Of a DNA stretch of 64,000 nucleotides, positions 10,513 to 20,445 are shown piece after piece. This stretch comes from Symsagittifera roscoffensis. Taxonomy: Eukaryota; Xenacoelomorpha; Acoela; Convolutidae. The first letter of the stretch is position 1, and each line of letters begins with the position of its first letter. The notes under the pieces were generated by a model that saw nothing but the letters and a program-made list of their open reading frames with translations, was not told the DNA's origin and did no database searches. The position numbers and the translations under genes were made by a program. The DNA is taken from contig NC_087066.1 of assembly GCF_963678635.1 (NCBI RefSeq), positions 6,787,954-6,851,953 of the forward strand, given 5' to 3'.

Positions 10513-11725
10513 TTAGTTCACTTCACACGCTGGCTCCACCAGTAGGTACTCTAGTCCCTCCATGTCCTGTGGCATACACCAGTCCTCTGGGGATGGGACG
10601 TGAGGCTTCAGATTTTCATAATGTGCTGCTTGCCCCGTACTCAAGCGGTAGAACTGTCCTTGTTGATGTACTTCCGTTATCATGAATGGTCCTCTCCATT
10701 TCTTAAGTAGTTTCTTTGTCCCTTTGTGCGGTATGACATTCTGGAAGACCCACCCGTACTGGCCCACTTCATATGGTTTCGCCTGTAATGTCTTTTCATC
10801 ATATTTCTTGCGCTGTCTCATTTGTGCTTGCGCAGTGTTCCTCCTGCAGAGCTCGTTTATTTCCTGCTGTCTCCTGATCGCTTCTTTCACGTAAGCTTGA
10901 GGCGACGTCCTCTTACCTTCGTATTCTGGGTAAAAGAATGTCAGGGGCATTGCTCTCTCCCTGCCCGTCAACATCATGAAAGGACTGATGCCCGTTGTTG
11001 AGTGTTGCGTACTGTTGTATGCCCCTACGACTTGCGGCAGATTTTTATCCCAGTCCGTCATGTATCTTGAGCAGTATACCCTCAACATGTTCACCAACGT
11101 TGGTCTGAGGATGGTAGGTTGTCGAGTGTGCTTGAGCAATGTGTGACCTCTTCATCAATTCTTTTGTCAAGTCCCCCACAAAGGCTTTGCCGTTGTCTGA
11201 CTGAAAAGTCATTGGACAACCATATCGTGATATCCAATGCGTTATCCGGTGGTCACAAGTCTCCTCTGCTGAAGCTGTCTGACACGGGACCACTTCTGCC
11301 AACTTTGTGAAGTGATCTATTATAACCAGTATCTGGTTATATCCCGACTCCGTCATGCAGATCTTTTGATGGTCTATCTGCACCACCTCAATAAACTCCG
11401 AGATTTCCACGGACTTGAGTGGAAACTTCATCTTCCTTGGGTCTTTTACCTGCAGGCATGCCAGGCATGCATTCACCCATCTCTCGCAAGCTTTCCTTAA
11501 TCCTGGCCAATCAAACCTGTGAAGTATTCTCTGTTGCACTTTGTCTATTCCCTGGAACCCCATCTGATCGTGCGATCTGAATAACACCTCCGTCTGATAC
11601 AATTGTGGTAGTATGATGAGGTTGTGCTTGTGTAATATCTTCTCCTCATCTTTTCTCTTGCACGCGACCACCCCGTCAGCTGTGTGATAGAGTAAATCTT
11701 TCTTTTCTTTGTAGAACTGGCTCAA
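10513..11725 (-). pseudogene. Integrase with GPY/F-like C-terminal tail
   Basis: The zinc-binding N-terminus ends in VNACLACLQVKDP, and the first His is in RSHDQMGFQG; the second zinc His expected there is not seen (Phe instead). The catalytic core has VVQIDHQKI and DHFTKLAEVVP (first Asp region) and FQSDNGKAFVGDLTKEL (second Asp). After YHPQTN the frame jumps, and the segment that should carry the catalytic Glu is missing, about 25 bp including the VER-like motif. The next fragment starts at TLVNMLRVYCSRYM. KKLLKKWRGPFMITEVH is the GPY/F-like module. The frame ends at TAA 10513-10515 but stays open for about 29 codons towards the macro domain. Integrase joins cDNA to host DNA; this copy cannot. 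Confidence 0.9.
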
Positions 11726-12328
11726 GATCTTGTAGCTGTCTTCTTTGAGTTCCTCCTTTCTCCTTGGACCTCGTCCGGATCGATTTGGAGAGGTTACTTG
11801 TCATCTTGTCATTCTTTTGGGCCCTTATCAGGTCCGACAGCCTATATCTCGCTTTGACATGTTCCTTTAGTGCCATGATCTGTCCATTCATTTCCCCAGG
11901 GTTGTGGATGTCATCCTTCAGCTTTACGCATATTATCCTCGTCACGATCTTCATATCATCTTCTGGCACAAGATTTGTTCTGACATTTGAGTTGCATGAT
12001 AATTAACTGAATGGTTTCCTCGATACCGCAATTTTCTCAAGTTCTTCACCTCCTTGTACGTCTTGTTCATCCGAGTTGTACGTTCCTGAGGAGGGATCTG
12101 TTTGTAGCTCCCTGTCGCGGTGTCTCATTTTCTCCTCTGCCAGTATCATGCATAGACTATCCTGATCATCGCTGCTCTTTTCCGAATCTTCATCCCATTC
12201 TTCACACTCCGCTCTTCATCCCATTTTCTTCTCCGGTTTCTTCCTCATCCGTGGACGTGGATCACTCCCCGGACTCTTGACCTAGTCCCAGGTGTTCAGC
12301 TTCTTCCTTAAACGCCACTTTCTTCTTC
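11726..12328 (-). pseudogene. Pol linker between RNase H and integrase, heavily decayed
   Basis: No single open frame covers this stretch. Fragments in two or three frames read as charged, acidic sequence (about 12262-12447 and 11726-11969, the latter with EMNGQIMALKEHVKARYRLS). A frameshift at about 11750 joins the last fragment to the integrase frame. No domain recognised. It is the expected position of the acidic Pol linker of this element. Confidence 0.45.
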
Positions 12329-13414
12329 CTACCTAACCTGAGTCCGCTCAAGTATGTTAAGAGGGATTTTGTCAACCAGTGACCGCACAACGTCTTTGCC
12401 ATCAGTACCACTTCCTCTTGGAGAGTATCTATTGCCAACTGTCTCACTCCTTCGCAGTATCGTGACTTCCGGTTCCTCCCTACTCTTTCCTACGTTCACG
12501 GTTTTATCATCTGCCAGTTTCTCAAGTAATCTCCACAAGTCTTCATCTACCTGAGTATCTCCCGTTTCCACCTGGTTGAGATCATAACCTTTTGCCTTGA
12601 GCGTCTCACTCACAATTTTTGACTTGAGCATTATCTCTATCGGTATCCCTCGTTTCTTCTTCAAGATTGTTTTCTTTTGGGGCTCTTCTGGTAATTCGGG
12701 ATGATCTTCTATCGGTTTGCCTGACTTGTCTAGCCATCTCGTGAGTGAAAGACTGTCATACGTTTCTTTGTCCATGAAGGAGAAGCCATCTTTAATCTCG
12801 GGCCTATCCGCCTCCCTCTGTTCCTGCCTCTCGTAGAACTCCGTCTTCTTACTCAAGCTATCGGCATTCTGATGTTTGTCCCTTGTTCTATGCTCAATTA
12901 TCATGTTGTACCCATCCAAGCGAACTATCCATCTCCCTATGTAGCTCTGGTCCATCGAGTACGTCTTCAGCCAACTGAGTGCCCTGTTGTCGACCCGCGG
13001 CTTGAATGGCTCACTGCCTAATTATGCTCTGTATTTCTGGACAAAAGTAACCACAGCGAACATCTCTGCTTTTGGCGCCCCGTACTTCATTTCAGTATCA
13101 CTCAAGACTTTGCTCCCGTACGCTATTGGTCTTAAGACTGTCTTCCCGTTCCATTCTTGTTCTTGATGGAGAATTCCAGAAATCGCGACTACCGACGCGT
13201 CCGTATCCAACACGTACATACCTTTTTCCGTTGGCATCCCTAACAACGGTGCCTCGCACAACTCTTTCTTTATTCTATGGAATGATTCTTCTGCTGCGTT
13301 GTTCCATGTGAACTTTTTGCCTTTGTGTCTCATTAATTGTTGCATCGGGTATACCTTGTCCGCATAGCCCTTGATGAATTCCCTGTAGTAGTTCGCAAAA
13401 CCCAGGAAGCTCAT
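12329..13414 (-). pseudogene. RT connection and RNase H domain
   Basis: Same frame as RT. Connection motif MSFLGFANYYREFIKGYA, then RNase H with YVLDTDASVVAISGIL (first Asp), PKAEMFAVV (Glu), VDNRALSWLK (Asp) and HQNADSLSK (His and last Asp). The D-E-D-D set is visible. One stop (TAA 13022-13024) falls between the second and third of these, and the frame is open on both sides. RNase H removes the RNA strand during cDNA synthesis. The C-terminal 150 residues (KDGFSFMDKETYDSLSLTRW onward) are a linker towards integrase without recognised domain. Confidence 0.9.
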
Positions 13415-14092
13415 TTACTGGTGTTCCGTTTTTGGCGATTTCCAAGTTAGAACTGCTTCCACTGCATCTGGATCCGGTCTGTTGCCGTGCCTGTCCACCA
13501 TTCTGCCCAAGTATTTTATCGAATCCTTGAGTAGCTCGCACTTTGACGGTTTAAACTTTAGCCCCGACCTCTTCATACATACAAACACCTCGTCCAGTCG
13601 CTCGATATGGTCTTCTAGTGTGGGCGTCGCTATTACCACGTCATCCACATAGCACATAATCAGATTGCCGTACTTCTTTGTCACACCTATCAGCGCATGT
13701 GCCATCAACCGTTGAAACATGGCTGTGGCATTGCAAAGACCAAACGGCATCCGTTTCCATTGAAACAGCCCCAACTCGCAAGCGAACCCTCTCTTGTCCC
13801 TGTCTTGCTTCCTCAGCGGGACCTGCCAAAATGACGAACCTAAATCAAGAGTTGTAAAAAATTTCGCGTCACCTAACTTCGAGAGGCTCTCGTCAATCCT
13901 AGGTATGGGATAGGCATCCTTCACCGTGACGGAGTTCAGATACCGAAAGTCACAGCAAAACCTCAATTGGTCGCCTTTCTTTTTGGCCATCACTACTCCA
14001 CACGCCCACGGTGACTTGGATGGTTCTATCATGTCATACTCTAGTAATGTCTCTATTTCTTTCCTACATGCCCCTGATTTGTGGGGTGTCAT
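13415..14092 (-). pseudogene. Reverse transcriptase domain (Ty3/gypsy type)
   Basis: All usual RT blocks are present in order: YDMIEPSKSPWACGVVMAKKK, LRFCCDFRYLN, AYPIPRIDESL, FTTLDLGSSFWQVPL (first catalytic Asp), MPFGLCNATAMFQRLM, CYVDDVVIATPT (catalytic YVDD at about 13660) and YLGRMV. The frame ends at TAA 13415-13417 and continues in phase with SFLGFANYYREFI, the RT thumb/connection. This segment has the catalytic residues, but the polyprotein around it is broken, so no activity is expected from this copy. Confidence 0.95.
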
Positions 14093-15894
14093 GCGCCTCG
14101 CCCCCTCTTGTGTGGTACCGCATTCTCTTCAAGTTCTATTTCATGCTCAACAAAATTACAACACCCGATGTCTGCCTTATGTCTCGAAAAAACTTCCTCG
14201 TTCCTCTCTAGTACGTCCTTGATGACTTCGAGCTGTTCGTCCGTCAACTTGTCCCTTAAATTTTCGATCTCCGGCAGGACCGGTTTATCACTTTTCATTT
14301 CATCTATTTTGGGTCGTTCCGGAAAATTTGAACAGCTCGATAGCCCATCGTCCGTCTCTGACTTAAGTGATTTCACAAGACCTGATGAACCTTTTATTTT
14401 CTTCAATCGTCTCAAGATACAAATTTTGTCCCTATGATTGGGACAATCAACAACTTCACTCTGTTTTGAATTTTCAGTCATTTCATATCGAGTTTTAATG
14501 GGTAAAGCATATCCCAGCTTCCTCCCCCTCTGTATCGTGATGGGTATATCAAGAGTATTCAACAAGACACTGACGCAGAGACCGCTCTTGGTTATCGAGA
14601 ATGATCTTCCTAAAACAGCAGCACTTTGACTATTAGGATTTGGGACTATGCATACTTGCTTGTTGTCACTTAGTTCATTGTAATTTTTCATTCGCAAGCT
14701 TACGATTGCCGCTTCGTTCGCCTTTAGCTTCACCCTCCTACTCAAGAATACCGGTGCTTTATTTTCATTAACTATTATTAAGTTTACCGGCTTAATTGAG
14801 TACCTCCTATCCGGCTTTCTTATCCTGAACATCGCATTGTTTGAATCAATTGTTACATCGAAGTTTCTGATGAAGTCCCTGCCTAAAATGAAGTGGTCAG
14901 ACTCATCTAGGTTTTCTACCACAAGAAAGCTCATCCACAGATTGCGTTCCCCCAAATTGAGGGCTATTATTGGTGTTCTGCCTAAAACCCGCAGCGCCCC
15001 TTGGTTAGCAGCTGACAAGCGTATTCTCGAGTCTATCAAGTCATCTTTGTTGAAGCCCATTCGCTCCCAAGTTTCTCTTGGTATTACACTCAAGACCACT
15101 CCAGTATCGAGTAACCCACACAAGTGTGTCTTCTTGCCACTTATGCAAAGCACGTGTGCTGATACGTCTGCCTCTGTCCCGATGTGCATTGCATCTTCCT
15201 CCAGCATGGCACAGTGTCCAATCGATCTCACCTTTAATTCTTCTCTGCCCACGTAGATCTGTCCCACTAGATCTTCATCACATGTTATCATTGTTTTCGT
15301 GTAGATGTTTATCCCATCTATATTCAACATCACCTCATGCGAACCATAAGCTTCTGTGTATCTGTTGTCCACACGGACCGCATTGCTGCCACCTCTCGTG
15401 AGTAGCGCCCTCAAGGCTCTAGATATCGTCTGTGGGCTTATCGCACTCAAGTAATCTGCGTATACGTCAATGTGCATTACTGTCTGGTCGCTGGGTTCAC
15501 TTAAGTTCCTTGTCACCTCATCGCCACCTACAGTGACTATCGACATTATACTGGCTCCGATTTTCGTTATGCCAAATGGCTTTCCTGTCACCATTTTCAG
15601 AGTGTTGTAATTTCCACTCTTTGTCGACCCTGCTACAGCTTCTGGCACTGGCACCGAGCAACTTAGCGTCTCATTCAATCTCTGTCTGTCGATATCTTGT
15701 TTCAACCGTTGCTCTATCTCCTTCGATGCTACGTCCTGTTTCACCTTGTTGATCGCCTCTGACGCCGCTTTCTCATAACTTATCTCTAGGGCGTTCTTGG
15801 CCGTGGCTTCTATCGCATCGTTAACCTGCGTTACAGCCTTCACTGTCTTCGTTGGCAGTTCCGTACTCGGTGCTTCTAAGTTTTTTTGTTTCAA
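14089..15894 (-). pseudogene. Retroelement aspartic protease region
   Basis: A 601-residue open frame. The catalytic motif LCGLLDTGVVLSVIP (DTG at about 15100) and the later ILGRDFI (about 14870) are the two landmarks of a retropepsin: active-site Asp loop and C-terminal hydrophobic-Gly strand. The first 100 residues are helical and charged (EKAASEAINKVKQDVASKE). The C-terminal part ends in EEVFSRHKADIGCCNFVEHEIEL, the usual run-in to gypsy reverse transcriptase. The listed start is a TTG produced by the frame jump, so it is not a true start. The frame is lost at a G5 run just before RT. The protease would cleave the polyprotein in the particle. Confidence 0.8.
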
Positions 15895-16324
15895 ACTCGG
15901 TTTGTCTATTTCGCTGATTCTGCACCGCCGCTAATTTCGCTGATTCTGCACCGCCGCTATTTCGCTGCTTCTGCACCGCCTCCCACAACAAAGGACAATC
16001 CATCCTGAAGTGCCCCTCCTGATTGCAGAAGAAGCATCTTGCACCTATTTTGATGATTAAGCCACTATAGTACTCGTGTTCTTACATCTGGCTCATGTCC
16101 TCCTGATCTGGTGCGTAACCCAGACTCTTCATGCCCTGCTTGTATGTTGTGCAATCTGCCACGTGATGATCAGCTGACCCGCAGTTCGCGCATGATCTAC
16201 GTTTGTCCATGTCATCTCTAGGCTTGTACCATGACGACCTTTGTGGTTGGTTCCCTTGCATATTCTTGTTATCTGAATATGAGTATTTCTTGGGTTTCAT
16301 TAGCATGTATTCTCTCGAATTCTG
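15821..16324 (-). pseudogene. Nucleocapsid-like region with two CCHC zinc knuckles
   Basis: Two C-x2-C-x4-H-x4-C motifs are visible: CANCGSADHHVADC (about 16150-16190) and CFFCNQEGHFRMDC (about 16006-16047). They lie in the same frame, but TAA 16082-16084 falls between them, and the second knuckle is encoded after that stop. Such knuckles bind the element RNA. A short repeat follows (AKLAAVQNQRN / SGGAESAKLAAVQ). The frame changes at a run of seven A at about 15881-15887 (minus-strand reading ACA AAA AAA CTT AGA), after which the protease frame opens. Confidence 0.75.
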
Positions 16325-16986
16325 TCACATTTCTTCTGGATTCGGTGCACTATCTTTCGACAATGTATAGTATGTTGCTAACATTGTTCTCAAGTCATCA
16401 CTCTTTACCCCATCAATGAACTTTGAGGCGATGCTAAAGTTTCTTCTGTTGGTGGACCATTCAGGGTCACTCCTTCGTCTCAAGCTCTCAAGATCATCTA
16501 GGAACCTTTCTATCGATTCATCGTCCCTTTGCCTTCTCTTTTCAAATCGCATCATCGCTTGATGACCCTTCATGCCTGACCCGAATCGATTCAACAATAT
16601 CTCGAAGATTTTATCCGCAGTGTCGCGTTCCTCTTCCTTCTTCGCAACCACGAATTTCAACGCCGTGCCTTCCAAGTTGCTGAGTATCGCTGTGCATGCT
16701 TGCCTCTCATCGTTCAAGTTGTCTTGTTCCAAGTGCAATCTCATGACTTCTACCCAAGTGTCAATGCATCCATCTAAATCATCCTTGAATTCTTTCGGTT
16801 TTTTGAAATTTTCCTGGATTTGTTACTTCCTCTGTCACTCGAGTCGTTGTTCCTTGTGGCGAAGGCTTCTAGTGTCCTGTTCATCATTTCCCAGGTGCTT
16901 GCCCCTGTCATGACATCTGGTCCCACATTATTGTGAGTCGTGGAATCCCCTGGACCACTCGTCGTGTTTGCTGTTCCACTTTTCAT
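16325..16986 (-). pseudogene. Gag capsid-like region
   Basis: Two frames joined by a shift near an A-run at about 16800 give a segment ending in FEKRRQRDDESIERFLDDLE and LRRRSDP. The pattern of an aromatic or charged helix followed by DESIERFLDDLESL is typical of the retrotransposon Gag (capsid) family. The upstream phrase GCIDTWVEVMRLHLEQ is also typical of gypsy Gag. The frame ends at TGA 16325-16327 but continues in phase into the zinc-knuckle segment. Expected role: multimerising coat protein that packages the element RNA. Confidence 0.6.
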
Positions 16987-18082
16987 AATCGCTTTGCCCG
17001 CCCCCCCCCCCCCCCGGTGCCGTACTCGCGGCCTCCTGGGTTAATGGTAACGGTGTTGATTGCCGTTTGTTCCGTTGTGGTTCCACGAAGTCAACTCTGT
17101 TGCCATGCGTTCGCTCCGCTGCCGGCCTGTCCTGTGACGTAGAGTTTCTCAAGATAGCGTCTAGTTATGCCTGTATTGCACATGAACTCTCAGCCTGGTC
17201 CCTACTCATTGTGTCCATTCTCGTTTTCAGACTCCCCAACTGGCTGTTCACTGCGTCATACCGTTGCTTCATCTCTTGCATGTCTTTTTTGATATTCTTG
17301 CCTCGCTCTCCATCAGTGGCATCTACTTTGTCTGACATCTGCTGAAGCTTTTCCTCTGTCGCTTTCGCCAGATTGAAATAGTTGTCCAGGTACTCGTGTT
17401 GGTTGTATCTTAATTCTTTCTTTATCACCTCTCTATCCTCCTCGCTGTGCTTTAGTCTCTTGTCGATCTGATCTAGCTTCGCCATCAGATCGCCCAGTTC
17501 AAGAGAAGTTGTTGCTTCGTGGTCAGCTGTTGCTCTGCTGTTGGCTGCTGCTCCCTGTTTAACTTGGTCTTGGTCGGTCACTGTCGTTTTCGTGGAAACT
17601 GTTCCAAGTGTTTTGCCTTTCTCGGTTTTCGGTTCCTCCGTCACTATGTCTCTTGATTTCATCCCGACCATCATTGCCAACCTTTCAGTAAATGACGTTT
17701 TTACTCGAGACTCGTCCTTTACTGTTTCTGGCGTGTTGCCTGTTGTGTCCTCCAAAGTGTCTATCGGCGAGAACTCCATCGGCTTTTGATTTGGTTCCTC
17801 TGCATTCGGCATCGGTGTCGACTCCGTCGTCTTCTTCTCCACCTCATCCATACTCTGGTCTGGTGTTTCTAGGTCAATCTCGTTGGCGGGTTCCGCGTGT
17901 TTCCTTTCCGCGCCCTCTTTCGTCTTGTTCTCTGTATTACTCCTTGTGTTGACCATGCTAACTGAAAAGTTCTTCTTTGTTGTTCTTGGGCCAACCGATG
18001 TCATTTTACGTAGCGACGAGTTATATTTTGTCTTTGATTCTGTGGCTCTTTTTTCAGCTACCGGTACCCTGCTCCGTTTCAT
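16928..18082 (-). pseudogene. Gag-like N-terminal region of the retroelement, coiled coil
   Basis: The ATG at 18082 opens a 305-residue frame. It stops at TAA 17165-17167, but the same frame stays open to 16928, so one stop splits one protein. The N-terminal half is rich in Lys, Glu and Thr (segments such as KTKEGAERKHAEPANE) and looks disordered. Residues about 190-300 are heptad-like and strongly charged (LGDLMAKLDQIDKRLKHSEE), a predicted coiled coil. Beyond the stop lies a glycine run encoded by a long C-tract at about 17000, where the frame is lost. No enzymatic motif is seen. Position ahead of a capsid-like region and zinc knuckles argues for a structural Gag role. Confidence 0.6.
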
Positions 18083-18339
18083 GATTTTTATTTACAATTA
18101 TTTCTATTTAAAATAATGCTATTCACAAAATCCTATTCTAAGAATAAAAAAAATTTTAATAAAAAGAAAAACTACTTTCCTATTCCTTATTAGATTTATT
18201 AAAATTTTACTAATTCGTGATCCCAACAGTATCCGATCTATCGCGATTTTACGTTCCGACTAGTCCTATTGCTTTTGTTTCAGTTATTTTGACCTGTCTT
18301 AAGACCCTTTAGTACCGTTACACCACTTCTTCATGCTGT
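18083..18339. other. AT-rich leader upstream of the Gag start
   Basis: No open frame. Very AT-rich (poly-A and poly-T tracts) directly 5' of the minus-strand ATG at 18082, so it is probably the untranslated leader of the retroelement. No primer-binding site identified. Confidence 0.4.
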
Positions 18340-18850
18340 CCCAAGCTTTCTCTCTACTGTCCCAAGACTATTCGGTACTGTCCCAGGACTTCTTGTTACT
18401 GTCCCAAGGCTAGTGTCCAAAGACTAGTGTCCCAAGACTACTGTCCTAAGACTACTGTCCCAAGACTGCTGTCCCAAGACTACTGTCCCAAGACTAGTGT
18501 CCCAAGACTACTGTCCCAAGACTAGTGTCCCAAGACTACTGTCCCAAGACTAGTGTCCCAAGACTACTGTCCCAAGACCACTGTCCCAAGACCCCTGTCC
18601 CAAGACCCCTGTCCCAAGACTACTGTCCCAAGACCACTGTCCCAAGACTACTGTCCCAAGACCACTGTCCCAAGACCAGTGTCCCAAGACCGTACTAAGA
18701 CTGCTCTAGCCCAAGACTGTCCCAAGACTGCACCGTCCCAAGACTGTCTCAAGACTACACTGTCTCAAGACTGTCCCAGGACTGCACTGCTCCAAGACTG
18801 TCCCCAGACTGCACTGTCCCAAGACTTCTTCGGTACTGTCCCAAGACTTT
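18340..18850. repeat. 14-bp minisatellite
   Basis: More than 25 units built on TGTCCCAAGACTAC, most exactly 14 bp apart between about 18420 and 18690 and degenerate at both ends (GTCTCAAGAC, GTCCCAGGAC variants). The variable bases are the last three (TAC, TAG, CAC, CCC). The open frame across it on the plus strand is only the effect of a repeat without stops. It lies about 250 bp 5' of the Gag start of the minus-strand element. Confidence 0.95.
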
Positions 18851-19759
18851 TCACCAAGTGTCTGGATCGTAGGATTTATTCCTCTTCTCTGTCGGGACTC
18901 TTGAACCACTGTACCGTATACCACCACTTGAGTTCTAGTAAAAATTTTCCCAAAAACCCTATCTTAATGGTCAAAAGCTTCAAATACTGACCCCCTGTAT
19001 TTATCTCCCTTTCGTTGTTTCAGGCAATTTGAAACCCAACTTCTTCGCAGGTATTTTGTGATCCCCTGTTCGTTCAAATACCAATAACAAATTCTCACCA
19101 AAACGTAAAAATTGAAACTGAAAAAATCATAAAACAGAGAGATGAACCCACCTAAAATTCAAAGCTGACAGATGTCAACCTTTGTCCGAAAAAACGTCTG
19201 GTACCCGATTGCCACGCGTTTTCCTCCCCCCTGCTAGCGATCTTATAGGGCTTCACAAAAACTGTCTATGTCCGTTCCCCCCTACCGATCCGACCAGGGA
19301 ACCTACCTTAATTCGATGTTAAATTTGGATATCCGCTTCTTATCACCAACGCGTGTAAGTATCTAATGTAACTAAATCGACGATGCCGAACAATTAGTTA
19401 CTCTAATGTGTCCCCCCTTTTTACACTCTACAACCACCAACCTTTAACCTAACCAGCCCCCCGTCTAACCTCCCCCCTCTTTAGCCCCCCTCTTAAGCCG
19501 AAAATTCCCTTAAGCGCCGGGTGCTAAACCTCTCGAGAGAAAACCGTAGACCTGTTTCCAGGCCTGCTTGAGTAAAAACTTCCTCAAAACAATGGGGTTT
19601 CCGTTTATCCAATTTTACACTTATTTCCTATAATGTAATGTGGATTTTAACGATACCCGTTTGTCCAATTTGAGAACACCCCTGCGCGTCCTCTTCTTGT
19701 TGTACCGGTCCCGTGCTGGTTGTCCCCTTGACGTGCACTGCACTTGACACCAGCACCAC
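18851..19759. other. Non-coding stretch, flank or LTR candidate
   Basis: No supported gene. Contains C-rich blocks (about 19440-19500) and several CTTGAG hexamers. It may be part of a long terminal repeat or leader of the minus-strand retroelement, but no second copy is visible. Confidence 0.3.
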
Positions 19760-19955
19760 CTTCCCACTTAGCTGGTCACCTCTTCCAGTCAAGTCCCCTA
19801 GCGGTTCAGCTCGATCCTTGTGAACCACTTTCCCACTCGGCTGGTCACCTCTTCCAGTCAAGTCTCCTAGTGCTTCAGCTCAATCCTTGTGAACCATTTT
19901 CCCACTCGGCTGGTCACCTCTTCCAGTCAAGTCTCCTAGTTGTCCAGCTAAGTTG
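19760..19955. repeat. 69-bp tandem repeat, almost three copies
   Basis: Units beginning TTCCCAC(T)...GGCTGGTCACCTC start at 19761, 19830 and 19899, 69 bp apart, with a few substitutions (CCCCTAGCGGTTC against CTCCTAGTGCTTC). Because 69 is a multiple of three, open frames appear on both strands; I see no reason to call them genes. Confidence 0.9.
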
Positions 19956-20445
19956 CAAGCTATCTGAAAACCCTTAACAACGCCCCCCACTTGGGCACCT
20001 TATTGAGGTCACTGGATTAAATTGCTAGGTTGATCGAAACAATCGGTCTTATAAAAGAGTATGGATATACTATTTAATTAATATAAAGGTTTGATCCAAC
20101 TAAACTGGTGTCAAAGTCACTGTCTTTTTTTTGTTTTATGGTTTTTGTTCCTTTTTCTATTCTTTTTCTTGTTTTTGTTTCGCTTTTTGTATTTTTGCTC
20201 GTGTTTTTGTCCCCTTAGTTACCCCCTCTTACTCGGTTAGCTAAGCCTCGTTCGGAGAGCGTACCAGGAAGTTTTCTCAAGTTTTCTTAAAAAGCTATCA
20301 CAATACAACCGGAAGGTTTACACGTTCCCGCTGAACCGTACCACCGGTACTCTAGAATGGGCATGTATCCCGGAGCTGTGTCAAGTGGGTTCGACTCCGT
20401 AGTCATGATGTCGTAAAAACACCCAGGAGTGCCATAAAAACAAAA
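19956..20445. other. Non-coding stretch before the foldback element
   Basis: No gene. T-rich run at 20130-20215 and a TATAAAAG at about 20049 without supporting context. Confidence 0.4.

Larger units (their letters stand above)
1..18082 (-). mobile_element. Giant decayed Ty3/gypsy-type retroelement, truncated by the window edge
   Basis: The whole block codes on the minus strand. Protein order is Gag-like, CCHC knuckles, aspartic protease, reverse transcriptase, RNase H, integrase, macro domain, then after a spacer a second long frame with coiled coil and SGNH hydrolase. Protease, RT, RNase H, then integrase is the Ty3/gypsy order. Reading frames continue across single stop codons (TAA 17165, TGA 16325, TAA 16082, TAA 13415, TAA 13022, TAA 10513; TGA 8543, 7718, 7298, 6131, 4855 and 2032; TAG 6467 and 4246) and jump frame at several places, many of them homopolymers. 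It is therefore a dead copy, or one with sequencing errors added. I found no matching long terminal repeats by eye. The second frame may belong to the same element (same strand, same style of decay, 0.5-kb gap) or to a different one lying head to tail. Confidence 0.85.

Noticed and set aside
1-18082. Alternative genetic code with reassigned stops
   Set aside because: All three stop codons occur in frame only in the retroelement; the host genes end normally at TGA or TAG and have no in-frame stops.
18553-18990. 145-residue plus frame with SQDYCPKTTVPRP repeats
   Set aside because: Produced entirely by the 14-bp minisatellite; no start context or conserved motif.
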